Assembly (NCBI RefSeq): GCF_000265205.3
Contig: NC_018000.1
Location: forward strand, 4,898,001-4,962,000
DNA from: Sinorhizobium fredii USDA 257
GTDB taxonomy: Bacteria; Pseudomonadota; Alphaproteobacteria; Rhizobiales; Rhizobiaceae
DNA length: 64,000 nucleotides
Direction of reading: 5' to 3'
Of the stretch, positions 44,680 through 55,664 are shown in pieces (within the stretch, counting starts at the first letter, position 1; each line of letters begins with the position of its first letter). A model generated the notes under the pieces. That model did no database searches, was not told the origin of the DNA, and saw only the letters and a list, made by a program, of their open reading frames with translations. Position numbers and translations under genes: made by a program.

Positions 44680-46425
44680 TCAATGGCTGTCGCGGTCCAT
44701 CGGGATGCGGTCTCCGCGCGTGCCGACCAGGAAGTCGAGGTCGGCGCCTGTATCGGCCTGCATGACGGTCTTGATGTAGAGACCGCCATAGCCGCCGTTG
44801 AGGGGCTTGACCGGCGATACCCAGGCGGCACGCCGACGGGCGAGCTCATCGTCGGATACATGAAGGTGCAGCGTCCGGTTCGGGATGTCGACCTCGATCA
44901 GGTCGCCGTTTTGGACGAGCGCCAGCGGCCCGCCCTCGGCGGCTTCCGGTGCGGTGTGGAGGATAACGGTGCCATAGGCCGTGCCCGACATGCGCGCATC
45001 GGAAATGCGGATCATGTCGGTGATCCCCTTCTTCAGCACTTTGGGCGGCAGGCCCATATTGCCGACCTCGGCCATGCCCGGGTAACCCTTCGGGCCGCAA
45101 TATTTCAGCACCATGACGCAGCTCTCGTCGATGTCGAGATCGTCGCGGTTGATGCGGGCGTGGTAGTCCTCGATGCTTTCGAACACGACGGCGCGGCCCT
45201 TGTGCTGCATCAGATGCGGCGAGGAGGCGGAAGGCTTCAGCACGGCGCCCCTTGGCGCCAGATTGCCGCGCAGCACGGCGATGCCGCCGGACTTCGTCAG
45301 TGCCTTTTCCTTGGGAAGGATGACGTCTTCGTTGTAGTTGGTAACACCCTTGACGTCATTCCAGATCGTATCGCCGCTGACTGTGATGGCGTCGTTGTGG
45401 AGCAGTCCCATCTCGGCGACCGCCTTGATGACCACCGGCAGGCCGCCAGCGTAATAGAACTCCTCCATCAGATACTTGCCGGAGGGTTGCAAATTGACGA
45501 TCGTCGGCACGTCGCGGCCGAGCCTGTCCCAATCGTCGAGCGAAAGGTCGACGCCGACGCGGCCGGCAAGCGCCAAAAGGTGCAGCACGGCATTGGTCGA
45601 ACCGCCGACCGCGCCGTTGACGCGGATGGCGTTTTCAAAGGCCTGCTTGGTCAGGATGTCGGAGGGCTTCAGGTCTTCCTTGACCATCTCGACAATGCGA
45701 CGGCCGGTGAGTTGCGAGATCACCCGGCGACGGGCGTCGACGGCCGGAATCGCAGCATTGCCGGAGAGCGTCATGCCGAGTGCCTCGGCCATCGACGCCA
45801 TCGTCGAGGCGGTACCCATAGTCATACAACTTCCCGCCGAACGGGCCATGCCCTGCTCGGCATCCATGAACTCGTCCAGCGTCATTTCGCCGGACTTGAC
45901 CATTTCCGAGAACTGCCAGATCGCGGTGCCGGAGCCGACATCCTTGCCGCGCCATTTGCCGTTCAGCATCGGGCCGCCGGACACGACGATCGCCGGGATA
46001 TCGACGCTCGCCGCGCCCATCAGCAGGCTGGGCGTGGTCTTGTCGCATCCGCCGAGGAGCACGACGCCATCGACCGGATTGCCGCGGATCGCCTCTTCGA
46101 CATCCATGGCCGCGAGGTTGCGGAACATCATCGCCGTCGGGCGAAGCGTGCTCTCACCGGTCGAAAAGACCGGGAATTCCACCGGGAAGCCGCCCGCCTC
46201 GTAGACGCCGCGCTTCACGCGCTCCGCGAGGTCGCGCAGATGCGCGTTGCAGGGCGTCAGCTCTGACCAGGTGTTGCAGATGCCGATGATCGGCCGTCCG
46301 TCGAAGGTATCGGCGGGGAGCCCCTGGTTCTTCATCCAGGAGCGGTGCATGATGGCATTCTTGCCCGTACCGCCGAACCACTCCTGCGAACGGAGCTTGC
46401 GCGGCCACTCAGCTTTCTTCTTCAT
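44680..46425 (-). CDS. IlvD/Edd-family dehydratase, probable L-arabinonate dehydratase
   Basis: 581-residue [2Fe-2S] dehydratase. The cluster cysteines fall at Cys59 (TWSELTPCNAHL), Cys126 (GGCDKTTPS, with Lys128) and Cys199 (SAGSCMTMGTAST), essentially as in the characterised Rhizobium leguminosarum L-arabinonate dehydratase, with which the start MKKKAEWPRKLRSQEW is shared. The product would be 2-keto-3-deoxy-L-arabinonate (or the galactonate analogue). It is the last gene of the chvE-gguABC-aldehyde dehydrogenase locus, which supports a role in oxidative pentose breakdown rather than branched-chain amino acid synthesis. ATG 46425 is preceded by GAAGGAAAGAAGAA. Related sugar-acid substrates such as D-fuconate or D-galactonate are possible. 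Confidence 0.85.
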   Translation of the reverse strand: MKKKAEWPRKLRSQEWFGGTGKNAIMHRSWMKNQGLPADTFDGRPIIGICNTWSELTPCNAHLRDLAERVKRGVYEAGGFPVEFPVFSTGESTLRPTAMMFRNLAAMDVEEAIRGNPVDGVVLLGGCDKTTPSLLMGAASVDIPAIVVSGGPMLNGKWRGKDVGSGTAIWQFSEMVKSGEMTLDEFMDAEQGMARSAGSCMTMGTASTMASMAEALGMTLSGNAAIPAVDARRRVISQLTGRRIVEMVKEDLKPSDILTKQAFENAIRVNGAVGGSTNAVLHLLALAGRVGVDLSLDDWDRLGRDVPTIVNLQPSGKYLMEEFYYAGGLPVVIKAVAEMGLLHNDAITVSGDTIWNDVKGVTNYNEDVILPKEKALTKSGGIAVLRGNLAPRGAVLKPSASSPHLMQHKGRAVVFESIEDYHARINRDDLDIDESCVMVLKYCGPKGYPGMAEVGNMGLPPKVLKKGITDMIRISDARMSGTAYGTVILHTAPEAAEGGPLALVQNGDLIEVDIPNRTLHLHVSDDELARRRAAWVSPVKPLNGGYGGLYIKTVMQADTGADLDFLVGTRGDRIPMDRDSH

Positions 46426-46520
46426 TTCTTCTTTCCTTCGGGCCCGTGGGGCGGGCGGGGACACGTCGGCTCAGAGCGGGATGAGGCAGCTATCTGCCCG
46501 TCCGCATCCCGCTCGGGTGC

Positions 46521-47954
46521 TTAAGCCAGCGTGTAGGCTGTCTTGACGGTTGTGTAGAATTCGGCGGCGTATCTGCCCTGTTCGCGCGGGCCGTGGGAGG
46601 AGCCCTTACGGCCGCCGAACGGCACGTGGAAATCGACGCCGGCGGTCGGCAGGTTGACCATCACCATGCCGGCCTCCGAGTTGCGCTTGAAATGCGTCGC
46701 ATGCTTGAGGCTCGTCGTGGCGATGCCGGAGGACAGCCCGAACGGCGTGTCGTTGGCGACGCTGAGCGCCTCGTCATAGTCCTTCACCCGGATGACCGCA
46801 GCGACCGGACCAAAGATCTCCTCACGGGAGATGCGCATCTGATTGGTGGCCTCTGTGAACAGCGCCGGCTGCAGGTAGAAGCCGGGCGTGTCGCGCGAAA
46901 TAAGCTCGCCGCCGAAGGCAAGCCTGGCGCCTTCCTGCTTGCCGATGGCGATATAGTCGGTGTCCTGGTTCAATTGGCTCTGGTCGACGACCGGACCGAT
47001 ATGGGTGCCGGCCTTCAGCGCGTCGTCGACGACGAGACCCTTGATCCGCTCGCCCATCGCCGCGACGAACTTGTCGTGGATACCCTCGGTGACGATGATC
47101 CGCGACGAAGCGGTGCAGCGCTGGCCGGTCGAGAAGAAGGCCGAATTGACCGCCGCTTCGACCGCCACCGCAACATCGGCGTCGTCGAGCACGACGAACG
47201 GGTTCTTGCCGCCCATCTCCAGCTGGAACTTGCGATTGTGCTCGACCGAGGCCATCGCGACGCGTTTTCCGGTGCCGGTCGAGCCGGTGAAGGTGATCGC
47301 CTGCACGTCCGGGCTGTCGAGCATCGCCTGGCCGACCACCGAGCCCTTGCCCATGACGAGGTTCAAGACGCCTTTCGGCAGGCCGGCGCGGTTGAGGATG
47401 TCGACGATCGCCCAGGAGCAGCCCGGTACCAGCTCGGCGGGCTTAAAGACGACGGTGTTGCCGTAGCAAAGCGCAGGCGCAATTTTCCAGGCCGGAATGG
47501 CGATCGGGAAGTTCCACGGCGTGATGATGCCGACGACGCCGACGGGTTCGCGGCTGATCTCGACGCCGATGTTCGGACGCACCGAGGGGATGACTTCGCC
47601 CGCCAGTCGCAGGCACTCGCCGGCGAAGAAATCGAAGATCTGCCCGGCCCGCACCGTCTCGCCAATGCCCTCGGCGAGCGTCTTGCCTTCCTCGCGCGAC
47701 AACAGCCGGCCGAGTTCGTCCTTGCGGGCGAGGATCTCGTCGGCAGTCTTCCTCAGGATGGCGTGGCGCTCGAGGATGCCGGAGCGCGACCAGGCCGGAA
47801 AGGCCGCCTTCGCCGCGGCGATCGCCGCTTTCGCATCATCTACCGTCGCGCGGGCATATTCGCCGACGACATCATTGGTGTTCGAGGGGTTGACGTTGGC
47901 GATGCCGTCGCCGCCGACCCATTCGCCGGCAATCAGGTTCTGGTGAAGTGTCAT
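46521..47954 (-). CDS. Aldehyde dehydrogenase, probable 2-oxoglutarate semialdehyde dehydrogenase
   Basis: 477-residue NAD(P)-dependent aldehyde dehydrogenase. Catalytic Cys280 (TGQRCTASS), general base Glu246 (QLEMGGKNP) and the cofactor loop TFTGSTGTGKR are all present; ITPWNFPIAIPAWKIAPAL marks the family. Its place between arabinonate dehydratase and gguC suggests it oxidises 2-oxoglutarate semialdehyde to 2-oxoglutarate, the final step of non-phosphorylating L-arabinose oxidation. ATG 47954 follows AAGGAGG at 7-8 bases. The assignment of substrate is by context; the family alone would allow other semialdehydes. Confidence 0.85.
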   Translation of the reverse strand: MTLHQNLIAGEWVGGDGIANVNPSNTNDVVGEYARATVDDAKAAIAAAKAAFPAWSRSGILERHAILRKTADEILARKDELGRLLSREEGKTLAEGIGETVRAGQIFDFFAGECLRLAGEVIPSVRPNIGVEISREPVGVVGIITPWNFPIAIPAWKIAPALCYGNTVVFKPAELVPGCSWAIVDILNRAGLPKGVLNLVMGKGSVVGQAMLDSPDVQAITFTGSTGTGKRVAMASVEHNRKFQLEMGGKNPFVVLDDADVAVAVEAAVNSAFFSTGQRCTASSRIIVTEGIHDKFVAAMGERIKGLVVDDALKAGTHIGPVVDQSQLNQDTDYIAIGKQEGARLAFGGELISRDTPGFYLQPALFTEATNQMRISREEIFGPVAAVIRVKDYDEALSVANDTPFGLSSGIATTSLKHATHFKRNSEAGMVMVNLPTAGVDFHVPFGGRKGSSHGPREQGRYAAEFYTTVKTAYTLA

Positions 47955-48025
47955 GGCTTCAGCCTCCTTGTTTTCTTGTCGCAAGCGGCCGCCCGTCGCG
48001 GCCGCTGGTTGCTATAACAGATATA

Positions 48026-49021
48026 TCAGAGCTGATGTATGGCGATCTCTTCTTCCGCGGCAATTGCCAGCGGATTGCGAAGCGCAAGCCCGAAGTCCTT
48101 GGCCTCGATCTCGAAGACGTCCCCTGCTTCGGTGCGGATGCCGTCGCCGAAGGAAAGCGTCGCCGTCCCGAACATGTGCACATGCACGTCGCCCGGGGCG
48201 CGGAAGAGGCCGTACTTGAAATGGTGATATTCCAGGTTGGCGAAGCTGTGCGACATGTTGGCCTCGCCCGAGAGGAACGGCTTTTCCCACAGGACCTTGC
48301 CACCGCGCAGGATTCGCGACGTGCCGCGGATGTCGTCCGGCGCCGCGCCGATGCGGATTTCCGGCCCGAAGCTCGCCTGGCGCAGTTTCGAATGCGCCAG
48401 CCACAGATAGTTGACCCGCTCGGTCTTGTGATCGGAGAATTCGTTGGCGACCGCAAAGCCGAGCCGATAAGGCGCACCCTTGTCGGAGATCACGTAGATA
48501 CCGGCCATTTCCGGCTCCTCGCCGCCGTCCTCCGCAAAGGAGGGCGAGGTCAGCGGCTGGCCCGGTGCGACCGCGGCCGTACCGTTCCCCTTGTAGAACC
48601 ACTCCGGCTGGACGCCCTTTTCGCCCGGCTTCGGCTTGCCACCCTCGAGCCCCATCCGGAACATCTTCATCGAATCGGTCAGCGTTTCCTCGGCCGCCTC
48701 GGTGGTCTTCTTGTGCATCGCATCACGCGTCGCGGCGGAACCGAGATGTGTCAGCCCGGTACCGGTCAGGTGCAGGTGCGCCGGATCCGGATGGGTGATC
48801 GGCGGCAGCATGCGCCCTTCGGCATAGGCTGCATCGAGATCGATCGTCTCTCCGAGTCCTCTGGCGTCGATGACCCCCTTGAGGCCCTTGCCGGCATTCG
48901 CCGCTTCCATCGCCAATGCGTAGACGCTTTCCGCGTACTTGACGAGCCGCGCCGTTTCACCCGGCGCCCGCACTGCGACTGCAATCGATCCGTCTTCGTT
49001 CCTGACTTGCGAAATCAGCAC
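48026..49021 (-). CDS. gguC: GguC / AraD1-family fumarylacetoacetate-hydrolase-like protein
   Basis: 331 residues. The C-terminal two-thirds has the fumarylacetoacetate hydrolase fold (YVISDKGAPYRLGFAVANEFSDH, GDVHVHMFGTATLSFGDGI). The N-terminal part, with RLVKYAESVYALA and HPDPAHLHLTGTGLTHLGSAATRD, is specific to the GguC/AraD1 group. In Agrobacterium gguC follows chvE-gguA-gguB. The likely reaction is dehydration of 2-keto-3-deoxy-arabinonate (AraD1 role), not proven. GTG 49021 is chosen because AGGAAGGA precedes it by 7 bases; the frame runs 29 codons further upstream without conservation. It lies 155 bases after gguB. Confidence 0.87.
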   Translation of the reverse strand: MLISQVRNEDGSIAVAVRAPGETARLVKYAESVYALAMEAANAGKGLKGVIDARGLGETIDLDAAYAEGRMLPPITHPDPAHLHLTGTGLTHLGSAATRDAMHKKTTEAAEETLTDSMKMFRMGLEGGKPKPGEKGVQPEWFYKGNGTAAVAPGQPLTSPSFAEDGGEEPEMAGIYVISDKGAPYRLGFAVANEFSDHKTERVNYLWLAHSKLRQASFGPEIRIGAAPDDIRGTSRILRGGKVLWEKPFLSGEANMSHSFANLEYHHFKYGLFRAPGDVHVHMFGTATLSFGDGIRTEAGDVFEIEAKDFGLALRNPLAIAAEEEIAIHQL

Positions 49022-49176
49022 GTCTCTATCCTTCCTGATCGAGTTGGCTTCGGGCATTCGTTTCCATGAGGAAAGGCAATGCTTCGCCTCGAGAGTGGCT
49101 CGCACCACCCAGCTATGGCAGCCTCGGTCGGCCGCCCATTCATGATGTGGTCAATGGGAGCTGACCGGAAATCCGA

Positions 49177-50390
49177 TCAGCCCTTGCCTTTGTTCTTGTT
49201 GTAGACGTCGAAGAACACGGCCGCGAGCAGTACGAGGCCCTTGATGAGCTGCTGGTAGTCGATACCGATGCCCATGATCGACATGCCGTTGTTCATCACG
49301 CCCATGATGAAGGCGCCGATCACCGCACCGGTGATCTTGCCGACACCGCCCGATGCCGACGCACCGCCGATGAAGCAGGCCGCGATGACGTCGAGTTCGA
49401 AGCCGACGCCTGCCTTCGGGGTGGCCGAGTTCAATCGCGCCGTGATGATCATGCCGGCGAGTGCCGCGAGCACGCCCATGTTGACGAAGGCGTAGAAGGT
49501 CAGCCGCTCGGTATTGATGCCGGAGAGCTTGGTGGCCTTCTCGTTGCCGCCCATGGCGTAGACCCGGCGACCGATCGTCGAGCGCGTCGTGATGAAGGTG
49601 TAGAGGGCGATCAGCACGCCCATGACGATGAGCACGTTCGGCAGGCCGCGATAGGTCGAAAGCTGGAAGCCGATGAACAGGGCGACGACGCCGATGACCG
49701 CCATCTGGCCCGCGAAGAACACGAACGGCTCGTTCTCGGTACCGTGCTGCTCATTGACGCGGCGATTGCGCAGGCCGGCATAGATCGCATAGCCGACCAG
49801 CGCCAGCACCGCCACGAGCGCCACCATGTTCTTGATGATCTCGGGACTCGGGCTGAGGAAGTAGAGAAAATCAGGAACGAAGCCTGTCGAGAGAATCTGG
49901 AAATCCTTCGGGAACGGCCCGATCGGACGGCCGCCGAGGACGACGTAAGTCATTCCGCGGAACACCAGCATGCCGGCGAGCGTGACGATGAAGGACGGGA
50001 TCTTCTGATAGGCCACCCAATAGCCCTGCGCCGCCCCCATGATGCCGCCGACGACAAGACAGGCGGGAACGACGACGAGGGCCGGCAGACCCCATTTGAC
50101 GAGCATGATGGCCGAAATCGCCCCGACAAAGGCGACGATCGAACCGACCGACAGATCGATGTGACCCGCCACGATGATCAACAGCATGCCCAGCGCCATG
50201 ATGACGATGAAGGAGTTCTGCAGCACCAGGTTGGTGATGTTGACCGGCCTGAAGAGAACGCCGTTGGTGACGAACTGGAAGAACAGCATGATGATCACGA
50301 GCGCGACCAGAAGGCCGTATTCGCGGATGTTGTTCCTGAGGTAGTCCCCGATCGAGGGTTTGGTGGGATGGGTGCTCGTATCGGCGACCA

Positions 50391-50391
<1 letters not shown>
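49177..50391 (-). CDS. gguB: Sugar ABC transporter permease GguB
   Basis: 404-residue membrane component of the ribose/galactose (CUT2) class with about ten hydrophobic segments. The conserved LIIVAGHIDLSVGSIVAFVGAISA and GGRPIGPFPKDFQIL segments, with the cytoplasmic YAMGGNEKATKLSGINTERL loop, fit GguB/MmsB-type permeases. The start overlaps the gguA stop by one base (TAATG), so translation is coupled. It works with ChvE and GguA to import arabinose, galactose, glucose or related sugars. No separate second permease gene exists, as usual for CUT2 systems. Confidence 0.93.
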
Positions 50392-51926
<1,535 letters not shown>

Positions 51927-52084
51927 ATTCAGCCATTCCAGCGGCAATCTGCAAGAGACTGCAGGCTTCCACCCGCCGCATGGCCCCCGGATCGGTCGAG
52001 ATCCGGGGAACCCATGAAGCAGTTCAAATTATCATAGCGACCATGGTGCGTCTGCAAGATGCAAGATGCACGTCGCGTCAGGCG

Positions 52085-52113
52085 AAAGGGCCCGCGGCCA
52101 GCCGCGGACCCTT
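52085..52113 (-). terminator. Intercistronic hairpin after chvE
   Basis: A 12-bp stem with one G-U pair: AAGGGCCCGCGG (52086-52097) against CCGCGGACCCTT (52102-52113) around a 4-nt loop. On the minus strand it begins about 10 bases after the chvE stop and is followed by a short run of U. It may reduce read-through into gguA or protect the chvE message. Confidence 0.65.
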
Positions 52114-52122
52114 CGAGCCAGA

Positions 52123-53190
52123 TCAGTTGTTGATCTGATCTTCCGTGTAGTAGCCGGAGCCGACGAGCACGTCCTTGGCATTGGTCTTGTCGACCGAAAC
52201 GGGCTTCAGCAGGTAGGAGGGAACGACCTTGACGCCGTTTTCATAGGTCTTGGTGTCGTTCACTTCCGGCTCCTTGCCGTCCATGATCGCGTTGACCATG
52301 CCGACGGTCACCTTGGCGAGTTCGCGGGTGTCCTTGAAGACCGTGGAGTACTGTTCGCCGGCCATGATCGACTTGACCGAAGGCAGTTCCGCGTCCTGAC
52401 CGGTAACGATCGGCATCGGCAGGTCGCCCGAGCCGTAGCCAACGCCCTTCAGAGCCGAGATGATACCGATCGACAGGCCGTCATAGGGCGACAGAACGCC
52501 GTCGACCTTGGCATCGGTGTAGGTGGACGACAGCAGGTTTTCCATGCGCGCCTGGGCAACCGCACCGTCCCAACGCAGCGTGCCGACCTGGTCCATACCC
52601 ATCTGGCCGGACTTCACGACGATCTTGCCGCTATCGATCAGCGGCTGCAGAACGGACATCGCGCCGTCATAGAAGAAGAAGGCGTTGTTGTCGTCCGGCG
52701 AGCCACCGAAGAGTTCGATGTTCTTCGGCCCGCTGGCGCCGTCGAGCTTCAGGCCTTCGACGAGCGAGGTCGCCTGGAGCACGCCGACCTGGAAGTTGTC
52801 GAAGGTGGCGTAGTAGTTGACGTTGCCGGAATCGCGAATCAGGCGGTCATAGGCGATGACCTTGACGCCGGCGTCGGCTGCCTTCTGCAGGATGTCGGAG
52901 AGCGTCGTGCCGTCGATGGCGGCGATGACGAGAACCTTCGCGCCCTTCGTCACCATGTTCTCGATCTGCGCGAGCTGGTTCGGAATGTCGTCGTCGGCGA
53001 ACTGCAGGTCCGGCGTGTAGCCGGCTTCCTTGAAAAGCTTCTCCATGGTTTCGCCGTCGGAAATCCAGCGGGTCGACGTCTTCGTCGGCATGGAGATGCC
53101 GACCGTGCCCTTGTCCTGGGCGAATACCGGCGCAGCGAAGGCTGCGACGGACATCGCGGCGGCTGCGAGAAGCGAAGTAATCAATTTCAT
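52123..53190 (-). CDS. chvE: Periplasmic sugar-binding protein ChvE
   Basis: 355 residues with a signal peptide ([19 protein letters not shown], cleavage about APVFA/QDKG) and a periplasmic-binding-protein fold of the xylose/galactose type: [64 protein letters not shown] and [18 protein letters not shown]. ChvE of Agrobacterium binds aldoses for uptake and for signalling to VirA; Sinorhizobium homologues serve arabinose/galactose/glucose uptake and chemotaxis. ATG 53190 follows GGGAGAGA. It is first in the operon and is divergent from gbpR. Confidence 0.93.
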   Translation of the reverse strand: MKLITSLLAAAAMSVAAFAAPVFAQDKGTVGISMPTKTSTRWISDGETMEKLFKEAGYTPDLQFADDDIPNQLAQIENMVTKGAKVLVIAAIDGTTLSDILQKAADAGVKVIAYDRLIRDSGNVNYYATFDNFQVGVLQATSLVEGLKLDGASGPKNIELFGGSPDDNNAFFFYDGAMSVLQPLIDSGKIVVKSGQMGMDQVGTLRWDGAVAQARMENLLSSTYTDAKVDGVLSPYDGLSIGIISALKGVGYGSGDLPMPIVTGQDAELPSVKSIMAGEQYSTVFKDTRELAKVTVGMVNAIMDGKEPEVNDTKTYENGVKVVPSYLLKPVSVDKTNAKDVLVGSGYYTEDQINN

Positions 53191-53397
53191 CAGATCTCTC
53201 CCTGAGTGTTGAAGCCGGCGGCCGGAGCCCCCGTCATATGCGCAGCGATTCACCGGCCCGGAGAATTCGTCCCCGACGGCGTTTCAAGATAAAGGAAGGT
53301 CCTCCCTGTCTTAGCATACTCCCGCATGCGCTGCCGCACATGGCTGGAAACTGGAATCAATTGCCATAACTGTCAAATACAATATCGCTTTGTGTAC

Positions 53398-53413
53398 ATA
53401 CCAAAATTGGTAT
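53398..53413. promoter_or_regulatory. Palindrome in the chvE-gbpR intergenic region, candidate GbpR operator
   Basis: ATACCAA (53398-53404) and TTGGTAT (53407-53413) form a perfect 7-bp inverted repeat with a 2-base spacer. It lies 52 bases upstream of gbpR and 207 upstream of chvE, in AT-rich DNA unlike its surroundings. LysR regulators usually bind such dyads (T-N11-A), and GbpR is known to control chvE in Agrobacterium. The link to this site is inferred. Confidence 0.55.
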
Positions 53414-53465
53414 ACGACCCTCAAAGAGTGTGATTTATGAATCTCTTGAATAGCAGGGCCGGAAA

Positions 53466-54449
53466 ATGACCCTCGACAGCAAACCGAGTATCGCGACCCC
53501 GCCGGGAGACACCTTCGACACCGGCCTTTTCCGGTCCGGGCTGAAGATCAACCACCTGCGGCTCATTCTGGCGATCGACGATTATCGCCGTATCAGCGCC
53601 GCGGCCGAATCGCTCGGCGTGTCCCAACCGGCCGCCTCGCGCATGCTCGCCGAAATCGAGGCGATCGTGAAGGCCCCGATCTGCGCGCGGGTGGCCCGGG
53701 GCGTCGAATTGACCCGTTACGGTGAAGCGCTCGCCCGGCGGTCGCGGACGATCTTTCTCGAACTGCGCGAGGCCGCCCGCGAGATCAGCGAACTGAAGAC
53801 GGGCAGCGGCGGGTCGGTTTCACTCGGCTCCGTCACCGGCCCTGCGCTCAATCTCGCCGTGCCGGCCATCCGCCAGGTTTCGACGGCCTATCCCGGTATC
53901 GAGATCAATGTACAGATCGACAACAGCAACGTTTTGACACGCGAACTGCTTGCCGCGCGCCACGACTTCGTGGTCGGCCGCATCCCGGACGACCTCAATC
54001 CCCGTCTTTTCAACCTGGTCGAAATCGGTTTTGAGGAAGTCTGCCTGATCGTTCGCCAGGGCCACCCGCTGCTCGACCACGCTTCCGCCAGCGCCGACGA
54101 CCTGCCGGGTTATGATTGGGTGTTTCAGCCGCCAGGCACCCTGCTGCGCCGCGCCGTCGAAGACAGTTTCATCTCGGCCGGCGTCCGACTGCCTTCGACC
54201 GTCATCAATACATCCTCGATCATCCTGACGCTGTCGATCGTCCGCAATACGAATGCCATCGCCCCCGTCGCGCTCGACGTGGCGAAGCTTGTCGCCGGAA
54301 ACGGCACCCAGGCCGGCGAAATCCGGATCCTGCCGACTGAGTTCCCGATCCGCATCAAGCCCTACGGCCTGATTACCGCCGAGGGCCGGGCCCTCCCCCC
54401 GAGCGCGAAACTGCTTTACGACCTGATCCTCAAACAAAGCCGGACGTGA
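53466..54449 (+). CDS. gbpR: LysR-family regulator GbpR
   Basis: 327 residues. The N-terminal helix-turn-helix reads LRLILAIDDYRRISAAAESLGVSQPAASRMLAEIEAIV, followed by VELTRYGEALARRSRTIF. The effector domain follows from about residue 115 (SVSLGSVTGPALNLAVPAIRQV). The order gbpR divergent from chvE-gguABC is that of Agrobacterium, where GbpR activates chvE in response to arabinose, galactose and similar sugars. ATG 53466 follows AGGGCCGG. Regulation of this operon is highly likely; the exact effector is not visible. Confidence 0.88.
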   Translation: MTLDSKPSIATPPGDTFDTGLFRSGLKINHLRLILAIDDYRRISAAAESLGVSQPAASRMLAEIEAIVKAPICARVARGVELTRYGEALARRSRTIFLELREAAREISELKTGSGGSVSLGSVTGPALNLAVPAIRQVSTAYPGIEINVQIDNSNVLTRELLAARHDFVVGRIPDDLNPRLFNLVEIGFEEVCLIVRQGHPLLDHASASADDLPGYDWVFQPPGTLLRRAVEDSFISAGVRLPSTVINTSSIILTLSIVRNTNAIAPVALDVAKLVAGNGTQAGEIRILPTEFPIRIKPYGLITAEGRALPPSAKLLYDLILKQSRT

Positions 54450-54538
54450 TCAGGCCCGCATAATCCTCGATGGGCAAGATCGTCCCGGCTCGCACGGCGT
54501 TTCGCTTAATTTGCGCGCGGCAGATCACGGGAGACGCC

Positions 54539-55003
54539 ATGTTCGGCATGTCGGTGTTTCAATCGGTGCTCGAGCGCCTGAAGGCCGAGCAGATCATGGA
54601 TGGGGACACGGACCCCGAGCGGGAACAGGCGGCGCGCGGTTTCATGCAACCGCCGATCGGCCGTTCGCCGGCTTTTGTCGTCGAGACGCCGGCACGGACG
54701 AGCGCCGCATTCGGCACCGTCGAGAAAGCCTACCGGGATTTGGCCGCTGCCGAACGGGCCGAGGAACCGCGCGTGGTGCCCGACCACCTGCAGCGCACGA
54801 GCCTTGCCGATGTCGCGGCCGAACTCGATCTCGGTGATGGGGAAACCGGGCTGACACTCGCTGCCAAGCGCCGGCGCTTTGCCGCCGCGAACCATCCCGA
54901 CCGGCTGCCGCCGGAGTTCCGGGCGAACGCCACCATCCGGATGAAACTCGCCAACATGCTCATCGACGAAGCGTTGCGAAGGCTCGGACAGTCCGCGACC
55001 TAG
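54539..55003 (+). CDS. J-domain-like protein
   Basis: 154 residues. The C-terminal 45 contain a J-domain-like helix-loop-helix with the HPD motif: KRRRFAAANHPDRLPPEFRANATIRMKLANMLIDEALRRL. The basic residues before HPD fit helix II of DnaJ proteins. The N-terminal 100 residues are disordered, rich in Ala, Glu and Pro, with no zinc-binding or substrate domain. It may recruit DnaK to a specific partner. ATG 54539 follows GGGAG with 5 bases; the frame opens further upstream. No neighbour suggests a client. It converges with the small membrane protein gene 3 bases away. Confidence 0.7.
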   Translation: MFGMSVFQSVLERLKAEQIMDGDTDPEREQAARGFMQPPIGRSPAFVVETPARTSAAFGTVEKAYRDLAAAERAEEPRVVPDHLQRTSLADVAAELDLGDGETGLTLAAKRRRFAAANHPDRLPPEFRANATIRMKLANMLIDEALRRLGQSAT

Positions 55004-55006
55004 CCT

Positions 55007-55237
55007 CTACTTCGTCTGGTCGCCCGCTTCGCTCCCTTTTTCGTCCGGCTGCTTCGGCTTGTAGAAGATCAGGAGAGCGGCTCCGGCATAGGTGGTCACG
55101 ACAAGGAAGATCGTCGCCCACATCGTCTGCCCGCCATAGAACTCGACAGCCGTCCACACTGCACACAGGGCAACGATGAGCAGGCGTATCCACAGGGGCC
55201 GGTAGAACGGGTGATCCGGGTCGATGAATTTGATCAT
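55007..55237 (-). CDS. Small two-segment membrane protein
   Basis: 76 residues starting MIKFIDPDHPFYRPLWIRLL, a beginning seen in a group of small rhizobial membrane proteins (DUF3329-like). Two hydrophobic segments lie at about residues 17-33 (IRLLIVALCAVWTAVEF) and 38-57 (TMWATIFLVVTTYAGAALLI), followed by a charged cytoplasmic tail (KPKQPDEKGSEAGDQTK). ATG 55237 is preferred over one nine codons upstream. The function is unknown. Confidence 0.7.
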   Translation of the reverse strand: MIKFIDPDHPFYRPLWIRLLIVALCAVWTAVEFYGGQTMWATIFLVVTTYAGAALLIFYKPKQPDEKGSEAGDQTK

Positions 55238-55664
55238 GGCATTGCCTCTGAGGAAACTGCGCACCTTGCCTCTCGTCTATCGCATAATTCTTCAAATCGA
55301 TACCGGTTAAAGGCCATAATTGTCCGGCAATCCCGAGCGGCACGGAGCGCGCCACAAAGACATGCGGCGTCGGCGACAAGCGTCGCCACCGGCTTGACGT
55401 CGGAGCGGCAAATGGAATAAACATTCTGAAAACGCATTTCGTGGCCGTTTCATTCCGATTTGACGAACATCTGCCGAAAGACAGGACACTGGAATCTGTG
55501 TGACGGCATTGGGGAGAGGCACAAGGGCGCGGGAGGAATCGGCCACTGCCTCTCTCATTGATCTGCTATTCGCGGACGTAATCGCCCGCAACGCCTCTGC
55601 GCGATGAGCGTCAATATCATCGCGCACCCACCCGGTCTGGAACCGGAATTCGAGAGAGACGAAG
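55238..55664. other. 427-base intergenic region upstream of idhA
   Basis: It separates the divergent small-membrane-protein and idhA genes. No protein-like frame, tRNA or strong hairpin is visible. The end near idhA carries GAGAGAGACGAAG as ribosome site. It must hold both promoters, but no convincing -35/-10 pair or inositol-regulator site was identified by eye. Confidence 0.5.

Noticed and set aside
44680-46425. Dihydroxy-acid dehydratase IlvD of branched-chain amino acid synthesis
   Set aside because: The length and start match the L-arabinonate dehydratase group, and the gene is in a sugar-oxidation operon.
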